Part shown: piece by piece, positions 41,550 through 50,888 of the stretch
Numbering within the stretch: position 1 is the stretch's first letter
How the letters are laid out: each line of letters opens with the position of its first letter
Assembly: GCF_038446955.1 (NCBI RefSeq)
Contig: NZ_CP151803.1
Location: 3,906,001 to 3,970,000 of the forward strand
Origin: Pedobacter sp. FW305-3-2-15-E-R2A2
GTDB taxonomy: Bacteria; Bacteroidota; Bacteroidia; Sphingobacteriales; Sphingobacteriaceae
Length of the DNA stretch: 64,000 bases
Reading direction: 5' to 3'
Made by a program: the position numbers and the translations under genes
Notes under the pieces: generated by a model
What the model saw: only the letters and a program-made list of their open reading frames with translations
What the model was told of the DNA's origin: nothing
The model's database searches: none

Positions 41550-44500
41550 TTAAACAGTTACTTCTGCTCTTTTCTTCAATACTGCTTTGTATTCTTTAGG
41601 GAATACCTTAATGAAATGGGCAGATTGTGTGGTCCAGTCGCTCAAGATAAATTTAGCCAGGCTGCTATCTGTCAGCTGAATGTGTTTCTTCAACAAGATA
41701 TTAATGCGAAGTTCATCCTGTTCATCCAGAGGATCAAGGTCTACCATTTCTTTATTGCATTTATTGGTAAACTCCCCTTTAACATCATATATCCAGGCCA
41801 CTCCACCGCTCATACCAGCTGCAAAATTGCTTCCGGTATCACCGATCACCAGGACTTCGCCACCAGTCATATATTCACAGCCATGATCACCTAAACCTTC
41901 CACTACTGCTGTAGCTCCGGAATTTCTCACCGCAAAACGTTCTCCTGCCTGTCCTCTTACATACAATTCGCCGGAAGTTGCACCATAAAGGGCTACGTTA
42001 CCGATGATGATATTTTGTTCCGGCACATAGCTGATCGTACTGAAAGGATAGATAGACAACCTCGCACCTGAAAGTCCTTTTCCAACATAATCATTGGCCT
42101 CCCCCTCCAGTTGCAGGGAGATTCCTTTTGCTGCGAAAGCACCAAAGCTTTGTCCGGCGGAGCCTTTAAATTTGAAATTGATGGTATCTGCTGGTAAACC
42201 CTGGCTCTTATAAATTTTAGACACTTCGTTAGACAGCATCGTTCCCAAGGCACGGTTGGTGTTTTTCACTTCAAACTCTCTGTAGATCGGCTCTTTATTC
42301 AGTAAAGCAGGTTGAGCCGCTTTAATTAAGGCATGATCCAGGATATCTGTCAGCCCGTGGTCTTGTTCTTCTGTTTGATAAAGGCTCAGGCCATTATCAG
42401 GCGCTTTATACAAGATTGCAGAAAGGTCAAGGTCTTTGAGCTTCCAGTCTGTAGGATCGATCTGGCGTAAGCTTAAGGCGTCTGCCTGACCCACCATTTC
42501 TTCTACCGTTCTGAAACCTAATTCTGCCATCGTTTCTCTCAATTCCTCCGCAAGGAAATGGAACAGATTCACCACATGGTCTGCTTCTCCGGTAAACAGC
42601 TTTCTAAGGTTAGGATCCTGAGTCGCTACCCCTACAGGGCAGGTATTCAGGTGACATTTCCTCATCATGATACAGCCAGAGGTAACCAGTGCTGCGGTAG
42701 CAACACCCCATTCTTCTGCTCCAAGAAGCGTCGCAATGGCAATGTCTTTACCCGTTTTCAGCTGTCCGTCTGTTTGCAGGACTACCCTGCTGCGCAAGCG
42801 GTTTTTAACCAACGTCTGATGTGCTTCCGCCAGGCCAAGCTCCCATGGAAGTCCGGCATGCTGAATAGAGGTCAGTGGCGATGCACCTGTTCCTCCGTCA
42901 AATCCTGAAACCAGGATCACGTCTGCATGTGCTTTTGCTACTCCGGCAGCAATTGTTCCAACACCAGCTTTAGAAACCAGTTTAACGTTGATTCTTGCTT
43001 CCCTGTTTGCATTTTTCAAATCAAAGATCAACTGTGCTAAATCTTCAATAGAATAGATATCATGGTGTGGCGGCGGAGAGATCAGACCTACGCCTGGCGT
43101 AGCGTGACGAACCTTAGCGATCCAGTCGTCCACTTTATCTCCCGGTAATTGTCCACCTTCACCTGGTTTGGCACCCTGCGCCATTTTAATCTGTAATTCA
43201 TCCGCATTGCTCAGGTAATAACTCGTTACTCCGAAACGTGCAGAAGCGATTTGCTTGATGGCAGAGCGCATAGAATCGCCGTTAGGCAGGGTTTCATAGC
43301 GTAATTCATCCTCACCTCCTTCGCCGGTATTGCTTTTTCCGCCGATGCGGTTCATGGCAATGGCTAAAGTAGAGTGTGCTTCATGAGAGATCGATCCAAA
43401 TGACATCGCACCTGTAGCAAAGCGTTTCAATATGTTTTCAATCGGCTCTACTTCGGCTAAAGGCACCGCAGGGCGATCGTAATTGAATTCAAATAAACCT
43501 CTGATGGTATAAGCCTGATGTGTTTGCTCATTTACCAGCTTAGAGTATTGTTTATAGACGTTGTAATCTTTCTTTCTTGTTGCATTTTGCAGCAAATGGA
43601 TCGTTTGAGGATTGAACAAATGTTGTTCTCCTTTACGTTTCCATTTATAATTACCACCGGTAGGCAGGATCGTATCCGGACGTGTAGCCTGGCCGAAAAT
43701 CCTGTTGTGTTTGATCAATGCTTCTCTCGCAATTTCATCCAACCCTAATCCGCCAATTCTCGAAACAGCACCCGTAAAATAATTGTCGACCACCTGTTTG
43801 TTGATCCCCAAAATTTCAAAGATCTGCGCACCATGGTAAGATTGCAAAGTGGAGATTCCCATTTTTGAGAAAATCTTCAACAATCCATTATTTACTGCAT
43901 ATATATAGTTCTGGATTAGTTTTGCTGGTTTAGTTTCCAATTCCGTTTCGAAACCTGTAATCGTCTCTTCTGCGAGATAAGGATTCACTGCAGTTGCACC
44001 AAATCCGATTAAACACGCGAAATGGTGAACTTCCCAAACATCACCTGCTTCTACGACCAAGCCCACATCACCTCTATATCCTTTACGGATCAAATGATGG
44101 TGAACTGTAGAAACGGCAAGGAGAGAAGGAATTGCAGCATGTTCAGAATCCAGTGCGCGATCGGAAAGGATGATCACCTGGAACCCGTCTTCCACTGCAT
44201 CTACCGCATAACGGCAAAGCCTGTCTAAGGCTTTAGCCATTGCACCCGGTTTTCCAGTAGCCCTGAAATATGTTTGTAAAGTTTTAGACTGGAATACACC
44301 GGTATCGATACTTCTCAGTTTCTCTAACTCTAAATTCGTTAATATCGGATGTTTAATCCCCACACAATGGCATTGCATGGCTTTTTCTTCCAGGATATTT
44401 CCGTTGTTGCCCATGAAACCTGCAAGGCTCATCACCACTTTTTCCCTGATCGGATCGATCGGTGGATTGGTTACCTGTGCAAACAACTGTTTGAAATAAG

Positions 44501-46055
44501 AAGAAAGGTGTTGCGGTTTTTGCGACAGAACAGCTAAAGGAATATCCGTTCCCATAGATCCAATCGGCTCTTTAGCATCCCTGGCCATTGGTTTCAGGAT
44601 CAGATCGATGTCTTCACGGCTATAGCCAAATACCTGCTGATATTTGAAGATCGACTCCTGAGAAAGTCCGCTGAAGACCACTCTTGGATCTGAAAGCTCT
44701 TCCAGTCTGATCTGGTACTGATTTAACCAGTCGGCATACGGCCTGCGACCACAAACCAATTGTTTAATTTCTGTATCGCTGATGATCCTTCCCTGCTCCA
44801 TATCTACCACAAACATCTTTCCGGGAGTTAATCTGCCTTTTTCGATGATTTTGCTTTGATCCAAAGCCAGTGCACCTGCCTCAGAGGCCATGATCACATG
44901 GTCATCTTCGGTGATGGCATATCTTTGCGGGCGAAGTCCGTTTCTGTCCAACGTGGCACCAATCAAATTACCATCTGTAAAAGAAACAGCTGCTGGTCCA
45001 TCCCATGGCTCCATTAAAGTAGCATGGAACTTATAGAATGCTTGTTTAAGCTCATCCATATCGTCATTGCCATCCCATGCCTCAGGAATCAACATCATGA
45101 GTACATGTGGCAGGGAGCGGCCTGCATGAAGCAATAACTCTACTATATTATCTAAACATCCCGAATCGGAATTGGATTCGTCAATTACAGGAAGTAAAAT
45201 ATTCAGTTCTTCAGGCGTAAAGTAAGACGAAGCCAAAGACTTTACGCTTGCTCTAAACCAGTTCAGGTTCCCCTGCAGGGTATTAATCTCTCCGTTATGC
45301 GCGATATACCTGAAAGGCTGTGCCAGCTTCCATGAAGGAAAGGTATTGGTTGCAAAACGGCTGTGAATTAAGCCAAAAGCGGAAACGACACGCTTATCAC
45401 TTAGTTCAGTAAAATAGGTTCTCACCTGCAAAGAGGTCAGTTGTCCTTTATATACTATTGTTCTTGAAGAGAAAGAAGCAATATAAAATTCGCCATTGAT
45501 ACCCTTTACAGTATTATTAATGGTCTTTGACAGGTAATTCTTGAACACATATAATTTACGTTCAAAATCTGCTCCTGCTGCAATTGCATAAGGACGCGCG
45601 ATAAACACCTGTTCCATTTCCGGTTCTACCGACAATGCCATATCGCCAATACCTTCTGTATTGGTTTGTACCTTTCTGAAGCCTAAAACTTCCAGTCCCA
45701 ATTTCTCTGCAGCACGGTAAATGATCTCTCTGCACTCTTCTCTCGCCTTGACATCTTTAGGTAAAAATAGCATCCCTACCCCATAATCGCCGGATTCATT
45801 CAGACTAAATCCGATTTTAAGACATTCGTCGTACAGAAACTCGTGAGGGATCTGTATCATAATACCTGCGCCATCTCCGGTATTAATTTCTGCTCCGCAA
45901 GCCCCGCGGTGATCAAGATTTTCAAGAATGGTAATGGCGTCGGAAATGATTTGTTGCGACTTTCTGCCCTTGATATGGGCAACGAAACCAATGCCACATG
46001 CGTCGTGCTCAAAACGCTGGTCGTACAACCCTTGCTGATCTTGTGTTTGTTCCAT
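41550..46055 (-). CDS. gltB: Glutamate synthase large subunit
   Basis: The 1501-residue protein has the class II glutaminase domain with nucleophile Cys in FEHDACGIGFVAH (about residue 21, so a short propeptide is cleaved). A central domain follows, then the FMN-barrel (GAKPGEGGQLPGDKV, ISPPPHHDIYSIEDLAQLI, GGTGASP), a 3Fe-4S Cys cluster (CIMMRKCHLNTCPVGVATQ) and a beta-helix C terminus. Together with gltD it makes the ammonium-assimilating GOGAT. Confidence 0.96.
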   Translation of the reverse strand: MEQTQDQQGLYDQRFEHDACGIGFVAHIKGRKSQQIISDAITILENLDHRGACGAEINTGDGAGIMIQIPHEFLYDECLKIGFSLNESGDYGVGMLFLPKDVKAREECREIIYRAAEKLGLEVLGFRKVQTNTEGIGDMALSVEPEMEQVFIARPYAIAAGADFERKLYVFKNYLSKTINNTVKGINGEFYIASFSSRTIVYKGQLTSLQVRTYFTELSDKRVVSAFGLIHSRFATNTFPSWKLAQPFRYIAHNGEINTLQGNLNWFRASVKSLASSYFTPEELNILLPVIDESNSDSGCLDNIVELLLHAGRSLPHVLMMLIPEAWDGNDDMDELKQAFYKFHATLMEPWDGPAAVSFTDGNLIGATLDRNGLRPQRYAITEDDHVIMASEAGALALDQSKIIEKGRLTPGKMFVVDMEQGRIISDTEIKQLVCGRRPYADWLNQYQIRLEELSDPRVVFSGLSQESIFKYQQVFGYSREDIDLILKPMARDAKEPIGSMGTDIPLAVLSQKPQHLSSYFKQLFAQVTNPPIDPIREKVVMSLAGFMGNNGNILEEKAMQCHCVGIKHPILTNLELEKLRSIDTGVFQSKTLQTYFRATGKPGAMAKALDRLCRYAVDAVEDGFQVIILSDRALDSEHAAIPSLLAVSTVHHHLIRKGYRGDVGLVVEAGDVWEVHHFACLIGFGATAVNPYLAEETITGFETELETKPAKLIQNYIYAVNNGLLKIFSKMGISTLQSYHGAQIFEILGINKQVVDNYFTGAVSRIGGLGLDEIAREALIKHNRIFGQATRPDTILPTGGNYKWKRKGEQHLFNPQTIHLLQNATRKKDYNVYKQYSKLVNEQTHQAYTIRGLFEFNYDRPAVPLAEVEPIENILKRFATGAMSFGSISHEAHSTLAIAMNRIGGKSNTGEGGEDELRYETLPNGDSMRSAIKQIASARFGVTSYYLSNADELQIKMAQGAKPGEGGQLPGDKVDDWIAKVRHATPGVGLISPPPHHDIYSIEDLAQLIFDLKNANREARINVKLVSKAGVGTIAAGVAKAHADVILVSGFDGGTGASPLTSIQHAGLPWELGLAEAHQTLVKNRLRSRVVLQTDGQLKTGKDIAIATLLGAEEWGVATAALVTSGCIMMRKCHLNTCPVGVATQDPNLRKLFTGEADHVVNLFHFLAEELRETMAELGFRTVEEMVGQADALSLRQIDPTDWKLKDLDLSAILYKAPDNGLSLYQTEEQDHGLTDILDHALIKAAQPALLNKEPIYREFEVKNTNRALGTMLSNEVSKIYKSQGLPADTINFKFKGSAGQSFGAFAAKGISLQLEGEANDYVGKGLSGARLSIYPFSTISYVPEQNIIIGNVALYGATSGELYVRGQAGERFAVRNSGATAVVEGLGDHGCEYMTGGEVLVIGDTGSNFAAGMSGGVAWIYDVKGEFTNKCNKEMVDLDPLDEQDELRINILLKKHIQLTDSSLAKFILSDWTTQSAHFIKVFPKEYKAVLKKRAEVTV

Positions 46056-46420
46056 AAGTTTAATTTAGTGTTGGTTGGGTATAGTGTGATTGAGACACTA
46101 AGTTACGAAAAAAAATCAAGGAATTATAATATCGTTATATTTTTTAGGAGAAACACAGCATATTTCAATTATAATCTTTGTATTTTACAATATTCACAAA
46201 TTACATCGATTTAAATTACGACATTCATAACCAATATTATTCATGCATAGTATTTCTAGGTTTCTTTTCTGAACCTGATGTTTTGCAGATTTTTTCCTTT
46301 TTCCCCATTTGTTAAAGAAAATGAGAAAAAAGATTAAAAATATTTTACACTACAATAGGTTTAATCTCAATCAATTACCCAAAATCCCTCGAAAAAACTA
46401 CAATAAAAGCGATATTTACT
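46056..46420. other. Intergenic region between gltB and the SRP RNA gene
   Basis: About 365 bp, AT-rich, with no open frame that looks coding. It must hold the gltB promoter on the minus strand. No riboswitch or repeat is recognised. Confidence 0.5.
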
Positions 46421-46450
46421 TTTGTAGATTCAATTCTTTTCCTACTTTTG
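46421..46450 (+). promoter_or_regulatory. Promoter of the SRP RNA gene
   Basis: TTTG at 46421-46424 and TACTTTTG at 46443-46450 match the Bacteroidota -33 and -7 boxes, spaced 18 bp apart. They put the start of transcription at about 46455, exactly where the first stem of the RNA begins. Confidence 0.7.
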
Positions 46451-46454
46451 TGAC

Positions 46455-46552
46455 GGGCAAGTCTTTTACGATCAGCTCCCTTTGAACTCCCCCAGGGCGG
46501 GAACGAAGCAAGGGTAGAAGGTTGTAGCGGTGCGATAAAAGGTGCTTGCCCA
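46455..46552 (+). ncRNA. ffs: Signal recognition particle RNA, small bacterial type
   Basis: About 98 nt of RNA closed by GGGCAAG (46455-46461) and CTTGCCC (46545-46551). The apical part has the conserved SRP core: GAACTCCCCCAGGGC, a GGGAAC tetraloop-like turn, then GAAGCAAGGGTA. This is the form usual in Bacteroidota (compare AGGTCNGGAAGGAAGCA in E. coli 4.5S RNA). The RNA is followed by a T-rich tail, the terminator. It is bound by Ffh and FtsY in co-translational targeting. Any minus-strand open frame over this site is a shadow. Confidence 0.85.
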
Positions 46553-46655
46553 TTTTTATTTTTTTTAGATAGACCATGCTTCGAATGCATACTCTTCTTT
46601 CTAACGACTACCACGAGTTAAATAAAATCATATATTTTCTTAAACTATATATCTT

Positions 46656-47315
46656 ATGAAATTTTTCATAGACACAGCAAATCTGGAACAAATCAGAGAA
46701 GCTCAAGACCTTGGCGTTTTAGACGGCGTAACCACCAACCCTAGCCTGATGGCTAAAGAAGGAATCACCGGAGATCAGAATGTATTGAACCACTACAAAG
46801 CAATCTGCGATATCGTTGACGCGAATGTAAGTGCAGAGGTTATTTCTACTGATTATGAATCAATGATCAAAGAAGGTGAAGCTTTAGCTAAACTGGACCC
46901 GAAAATCGTGGTTAAAGTCCCAATGATCAAAGACGGTGTTAAAGCCATTAAATATCTTTCATCTAAAGGCATCAGAACCAACTGTACATTGATTTTCTCT
47001 GCAGGACAGGCATTGATCGCTGCCAAAGCAGGTGCTACTTACGTATCTCCTTTCTTAGGCCGTTTAGATGACATCTCTACAGATGGTTTCCAATTGATCG
47101 AAGACATCAGGTTAATTTTTGACAATTATCAATACGAAACTCAAATTCTTGCAGCTTCAGTAAGAGGCCCAATGCACATCATCAACTGTGCTAAATTAGG
47201 CGCTGATGTGATGACAGGACCACTTTCTGCAATTCTTGCATTAATCAAACACCCTTTAACCGATAGCGGTCTTGCTCAGTTCTTAGCTGATCATGCTAAA
47301 GCTGCCGGTAAATAA
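46656..47315 (+). CDS. Transaldolase / fructose-6-phosphate aldolase-type protein
   Basis: The 219-residue protein of the short transaldolase (TalC/FsaA) subfamily begins MKFFIDTANLEQIREAQDLGVLDGVTTNPSLMAKEG. The Schiff-base Lys is in KIVVKVPMIKDGVKA, followed by GIRTNCTLIFSAGQALIAAKAGATYVSPFLGRLDD. It works in the non-oxidative pentose phosphate pathway or as an FSA; family sequence cannot decide between these. It ends with a terminator that overlaps the tail of the convergent phosphatase gene. Confidence 0.93.
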   Translation: MKFFIDTANLEQIREAQDLGVLDGVTTNPSLMAKEGITGDQNVLNHYKAICDIVDANVSAEVISTDYESMIKEGEALAKLDPKIVVKVPMIKDGVKAIKYLSSKGIRTNCTLIFSAGQALIAAKAGATYVSPFLGRLDDISTDGFQLIEDIRLIFDNYQYETQILAASVRGPMHIINCAKLGADVMTGPLSAILALIKHPLTDSGLAQFLADHAKAAGK

Positions 47316-47330
47316 GCGATATTATATTAT

Positions 47331-47368
47331 AAAAAAGTCCTGTTGATTAATTCGACAGGACTTTTTTT
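47331..47368 (+). terminator. Terminator after the transaldolase gene
   Basis: AAAAAAGTCCTGT, the loop TGATTAATTCG and ACAGGACTTTTTTT form a stem with a T tract. The right arm also encodes the last codons of the convergent phosphatase gene, so the sequence is shared by two functions. Confidence 0.8.
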
Positions 47369-47841
47369 ATGTTTTCATAACTGATCTGCTCATCCGGTTC
47401 AATGAGAATTCCCTTCACTCCTGCCCCATTCGCGGCCTCCACATCTCTTGGTTTATCTCCGATCATCACAGACAATGCCGGATCGATATTGTAAGTCGCA
47501 ATCGCCTCTAAAACCATTCCTGATTTGGGTTTCCTACAGGCACATTCTTCAGACACGGTTGGATGATGCGGGCAATAGTAAGCATGGGTAATCAATGCGC
47601 CCTGCTCTTCAAACTTTTTGCCAAGAATGGCATGCATCTCTGCAAGGGTCTCTTCCGTATAACGCTTTAAAGCAATACCACCCTGGTTGGTAATGATGAT
47701 GAGCATATATCCTTCGTCATACAGTTTCTTTAAAGGAGGAATCTGGTATTCTAAAACCTCAAAATCTTCCACGCGACAGATATAATCGTATATTTCGTGA
47801 TTGAGTACGCCATCACGGTCCAAAAAAATTGCTTTATTCAT
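47347..47841 (-). CDS. gmhB: D-glycero-beta-D-manno-heptose 1,7-bisphosphate 7-phosphatase-like HAD protein
   Basis: The 164-residue HAD phosphatase begins AIFLDRDGVLNHEIYDY (DxD motif, nucleophile Asp). It continues with ITNQGGIALKRYTEE and the GmhB zinc loop CPHHPTVSEECACRKP, then VMIGDKPRDVEAANGAGVKGILI. These features identify the GmhB/HisB-N class, which dephosphorylates heptose bisphosphate for lipopolysaccharide core. It overlaps the transaldolase terminator. Confidence 0.88.
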   Translation of the reverse strand: MNKAIFLDRDGVLNHEIYDYICRVEDFEVLEYQIPPLKKLYDEGYMLIIITNQGGIALKRYTEETLAEMHAILGKKFEEQGALITHAYYCPHHPTVSEECACRKPKSGMVLEAIATYNIDPALSVMIGDKPRDVEAANGAGVKGILIEPDEQISYENIKKVLSN

Positions 47842-47962
47842 TCGTATGATCTTTTTTTTGCAAAGATGGGGATATTAAATTAGTATCGCAGTCTGTTGTG
47901 GATTTAGTTAAACATAATGACGATCCCAATGTTATTAAAACAGTTAAACTTAAAGATGAACT

Positions 47963-48796
47963 ATGCCTTATATCAAAAGAAACCCAGAGAACAGTAAATC
48001 TGTCAACATATTTTATGAAGATCTGGGATCAGGTAAACCTGTAATCCTGATCCACGGATGGCCGGTATCACACGAAATGTGGGAATATCAGATTGCTTCC
48101 ATAGTATATAGTGGTTATCGCTGTATTGCCTATGACAGAAGAGGTTTTGGTCAGTCGGATAAACCCTGGAATGGCTACGATTACGATACCCTGGCTTCTG
48201 ATCTGCATGAACTGATCAATGCGCTGGACTTGTCTGAAGTGACCTTAGTAGGTTTTTCCATGGGTGGTGGTGAAGTGGTACGTTATCTCGGTAAATATGG
48301 ATCTTCGAAAGTGGAGAAAGCAGTCCTGATCAGCTCTGTAGTCCCGCTGGTTTTAAAAACTGATGACCATGAAGAAGGTGTTCCTGCCGAAGTATTTGAT
48401 GGGATTGTTTCCAGTATCCATCAGGACCGTCCGGCATTTCTGACCGGTTTTGGTAAGCAATTCTTTAGTGAAGGTGTGCTGAATAAACCGGTAAGTCAGG
48501 AAATCCAAAACTGGATGCACCAACTTGCCATTGTGGCCAGTCCAAAAGCAACTGCAGATTGTGTAAGGTCCTTCTCTGAAACTGATTTCAGAACTGACCT
48601 GATCACCATTACGATACCTGTTATGATTATCCATGGCGATGATGATAAAACTGTTCCAATTAAAGCGACCAGTGCAATCACTTCCATGCTGCTACCAAAT
48701 GCGGAATATTATGTCATAGAAGGTGCACCACATGGATTATTCATCACACATAAGGATGAACTGAACCAATTGCTGGTAAATTTTTTAAAAAGATAG
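47963..48796 (+). CDS. Alpha/beta hydrolase, non-heme chloroperoxidase-like
   Basis: The 277-residue serine hydrolase has the oxyanion loop VILIHGWPVSHEMWEYQ, the nucleophile elbow LVGFSMGGGEVVRYLGKYG, an acid in IHGDDDKTVPI and the catalytic His in EGAPHGLFITHKDEL. The GWPVSHEMWEYQ and GFSMGGGEVVRY patterns are typical of bacterial arylesterases annotated as cofactor-free chloroperoxidases. The protein is probably a cytoplasmic esterase or perhydrolase. No operon partner. Confidence 0.9.
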   Translation: MPYIKRNPENSKSVNIFYEDLGSGKPVILIHGWPVSHEMWEYQIASIVYSGYRCIAYDRRGFGQSDKPWNGYDYDTLASDLHELINALDLSEVTLVGFSMGGGEVVRYLGKYGSSKVEKAVLISSVVPLVLKTDDHEEGVPAEVFDGIVSSIHQDRPAFLTGFGKQFFSEGVLNKPVSQEIQNWMHQLAIVASPKATADCVRSFSETDFRTDLITITIPVMIIHGDDDKTVPIKATSAITSMLLPNAEYYVIEGAPHGLFITHKDELNQLLVNFLKR

Positions 48797-48909
48797 GCTG
48801 TTTTTAGCGGAAAATGATCGTTTTTTAGGCTAAAAACAGGGTTTGAATTTAGGGATATGCAAATAATCTGACTAAAAATCAGCGCAGTATATAATTTATC
48901 GGATTTTAA

Positions 48910-48941
48910 TTTGCACTCTATATATAGTAGCCCTATATTTG
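48910..48941 (+). promoter_or_regulatory. Promoter of tRNA-Lys
   Basis: TTTG at 48910-48913 and TATATTTG at 48934-48941, 20 bp apart, are an exact Bacteroidota -33/-7 promoter. It lies 50 bp upstream of the tRNA. Confidence 0.7.
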
Positions 48942-48990
48942 CATCACTTTAAACGGAAACGCTTAGAGTAAAGCTGAAAATAACAGCTTT

Positions 48991-49066
48991 GATTCCGTAG
49001 CTCAGCTGGTAGAGCATTACACTTTTAATGTAGTGGTCCTGGGTTCGAATCCCAGCGGGATCACCA
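48991..49066 (+). tRNA. tRNA-Lys (anticodon TTT)
   Basis: 76 nt including an encoded 3' CCA. The acceptor arm pairs GATTCCG with CGGGATC (one T-G pair), the D-arm has AGCTCAGCTGGTAGAGC, the anticodon loop CTTTTAA sits between TTACA and TGTAG, and the T-arm is GGTTCGAATCC. Anticodon TTT reads AAA/AAG. Confidence 0.95.
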
Positions 49067-49077
49067 GATTCAATATC

Positions 49078-49126
49078 AAAAAACAAAACCCCTGCAGACA
49101 TAATGTTAGCAAGGTTTTTGTTTTTT
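49078..49126 (+). terminator. Terminator after tRNA-Lys
   Basis: AAAAAACAAAACC pairs with GGTTTTTGTTTTTT (one bulged T), with an inner TGC/GCA pair. A strong T tract follows. Confidence 0.7.
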
Positions 49127-49220
49127 CTAGGGTGTCAAAATTTACTTCATAAAACTCCCCTAAGTTGCAATAAGCATCTTATATTCAAATAATTAAAAAT
49201 TTCAAATCTTATACATACAG

Positions 49221-49243
49221 CCAAGCCGAAGTTAGCGGCTCGG
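49221..49243. repeat. Hairpin downstream of the 49249 gene
   Basis: CCAAGCCG, a 7-nt loop and CGGCTCGG form an 8-bp stem with one G-U pair. It lies just past the stop of the minus-strand gene at 49249. The T run is weak on both strands, so it may be a partial terminator or an mRNA end structure. Confidence 0.4.
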
Positions 49244-49248
49244 TGTTT

Positions 49249-49881
49249 TCAATATAATTTTTTATCGGAAAATTTGAAATCCTGTATTTTCGGTAAGGGA
49301 CTGATCCTAATTATTTTTTTTCTTTTATTTAATATTTTTTTTGAACCCAATAGCTCATCAGTTTCAGTTCTGAGCCCCGAAATTAAGTTAAATTTAGTTT
49401 CTGTAAATATGGTGCTTTCGTCAATATACCCTTTGGTTGCATTATTAGTCAACTTTTTTACATTAATTAATTCAAAATTGCCTTTGTGATATTTGAAATC
49501 GTAAGTAATATTTCCTCCTTTAATTTCACTCCACATTGTCAAAATTCCCTTTTCAATAAAAAAACTTGGAATTTGGTATCCATTAAATTTCCCCTGGTTT
49601 TCAACAGGATATTGTGGCTCAATTATTTTGGTCGAAGATACGGCTAAAGTTAATTTTTTTCCATTTGGCTGTGATAGGAAAATTTGTAATCTTAATGGTC
49701 TTGTTTCATTTATTGTATCCATTTTTACCGTTATTTTGTCCATTTTACCATCATTATTTAAGTCGCCTTTTTCTTCTCTTACTTGATAAGTATAATTGTC
49801 TTTATTTTTAATATTTTGAGCGAATAAATTCATTTGGACTGAAATCAAAATGACTACAAAGTATAAATAAATGTGTTTCAT
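49249..49881 (-). CDS. Exported protein of unknown function with a calcium-loop-like motif
   Basis: The 210-residue product has an N-terminal signal (KHIYLYFVVILISVQMNLFAQ). DLNNDGKMDKITV near residues 41-53 looks like an FG-GAP/EF-hand calcium loop. The rest is a beta-rich domain with many Lys and Asn. No family was recognised. The gene is AT-rich and lies alone next to tRNA-Lys in what appears to be accessory DNA. Confidence 0.6.
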   Translation of the reverse strand: MKHIYLYFVVILISVQMNLFAQNIKNKDNYTYQVREEKGDLNNDGKMDKITVKMDTINETRPLRLQIFLSQPNGKKLTLAVSSTKIIEPQYPVENQGKFNGYQIPSFFIEKGILTMWSEIKGGNITYDFKYHKGNFELINVKKLTNNATKGYIDESTIFTETKFNLISGLRTETDELLGSKKILNKRKKIIRISPLPKIQDFKFSDKKLY

Positions 49882-50031
49882 AATTTTAAATTTATTTGTT
49901 TTCTTTTTTTTAAAAACTGATGGCTAATTCATGAATATACGCAACTTATTTAAGTTGCGTAAGTGCAAACTTCCCGGATTTCGAGCCGATCTATTGACGA
50001 GAACTCAAGAAAATCATCCTAACTTTGAACC

Positions 50032-50814
50032 ATGAGCTTCAGCTATTCCAACATCTCTCCAATACTCACCGTAGCCACCATTATTGGTCTTTATTTTTTA
50101 CTTGGTAGGCTGATGTCCGTTGAAAAATCTGAATATAAAACGGAAAAATCTTTCGAAACGCTAAGTGCTAAATACCTTGTTTTTGACTTAAAACACTTGG
50201 GAATATTCCTCGTTATGGTAGGCGCATCAGGTTATTTGTTTTATGAAATCTTCTTATTATTTACCGGATTCAGGACTTCATTGCTTTCAGATGCTTTAAT
50301 TGTGGTCGCCCCTCGTATAGAGTTGTTACTAATGCCATCTCTTTTCTGGGCTTTGTTGTCATCATCATTGCTCATTGTTCTCCTCATTAAACGACAACTT
50401 AAAGATGATTGGAAGGAATATATGGCCTATTACAATCTAAAATATAAGTTTAACTATGCGAAAGCTGCTGTTTATCTTACGAGGACTCTGGCCGTAATTA
50501 CGATCGTAATCACCATTGCTTCCTTAGATTGGTTCTCTTCGTTTGGACACAAAGAGATCAAAATGAATGTTTTTTTAAGTCTTGGAACCAAATCGTATCA
50601 TTATTCCGACGTTTCAAATGTCATTGCTGTAATGAAGGTAAAAGCTCCTAACGGAAACATACGGAATGAGCCTTATTTTCTGGTTACCTTCAATGACGGA
50701 AATAAATGGAGCTCCAGAGACCATGGTTTCAACGACCAGCAGAAGAATAAAGAAATCATAGCACTGGTTAGCAAACAATCGAACAAAGCGCTCAGTCAGG
50801 TTGAATTTGAATAA
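50032..50814 (+). CDS. Membrane protein of unknown function
   Basis: The 260-residue product has about four hydrophobic helices: ILTVATIIGLYFLLG, LGIFLVMVGASGYLFYEIF, LLLMPSLFWALLSSSLLIVLL and LAVITIVITIASLDWF. Then comes a soluble C-terminal domain of about 80 residues (KVKAPNGNIRNEPYFLVTFNDGNKWSS). No family was recognised. A TAACTTTG box ends five bases before the ATG, so either a leaderless mRNA or a chance match is possible. It stands alone and has its own terminator. Confidence 0.6.
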   Translation: MSFSYSNISPILTVATIIGLYFLLGRLMSVEKSEYKTEKSFETLSAKYLVFDLKHLGIFLVMVGASGYLFYEIFLLFTGFRTSLLSDALIVVAPRIELLLMPSLFWALLSSSLLIVLLIKRQLKDDWKEYMAYYNLKYKFNYAKAAVYLTRTLAVITIVITIASLDWFSSFGHKEIKMNVFLSLGTKSYHYSDVSNVIAVMKVKAPNGNIRNEPYFLVTFNDGNKWSSRDHGFNDQQKNKEIIALVSKQSNKALSQVEFE

Positions 50815-50845
50815 TCTTTTTACCATCAACAGGTTCAAAAAAACT

Positions 50846-50876
50846 CTGCCAATCACCACGATTGGCAGGGCTTTTA
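50846..50876 (+). terminator. Terminator after the 50032 membrane protein
   Basis: CTGCCAATC, the loop ACCAC and GATTGGCAG form a perfect 9-bp stem followed by GGCTTTT. Confidence 0.8.
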
Positions 50877-50888
50877 AGTTTTATCCCC

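Noticed and set aside
41993..42253. Alternative-frame open frames inside gltB and other large genes
   Set aside because: They are shadows of strong coding genes with full domain support.
46375..46614. Minus-strand open frame of 79 codons
   Set aside because: It lies across the SRP RNA gene, whose core and stem explain the sequence; it has no protein-like features.
48991..49250. Active integration site (att) at the tRNA-Lys end
   Set aside because: No repeated tRNA end or integrase was found in the window, only a terminator after the tRNA.
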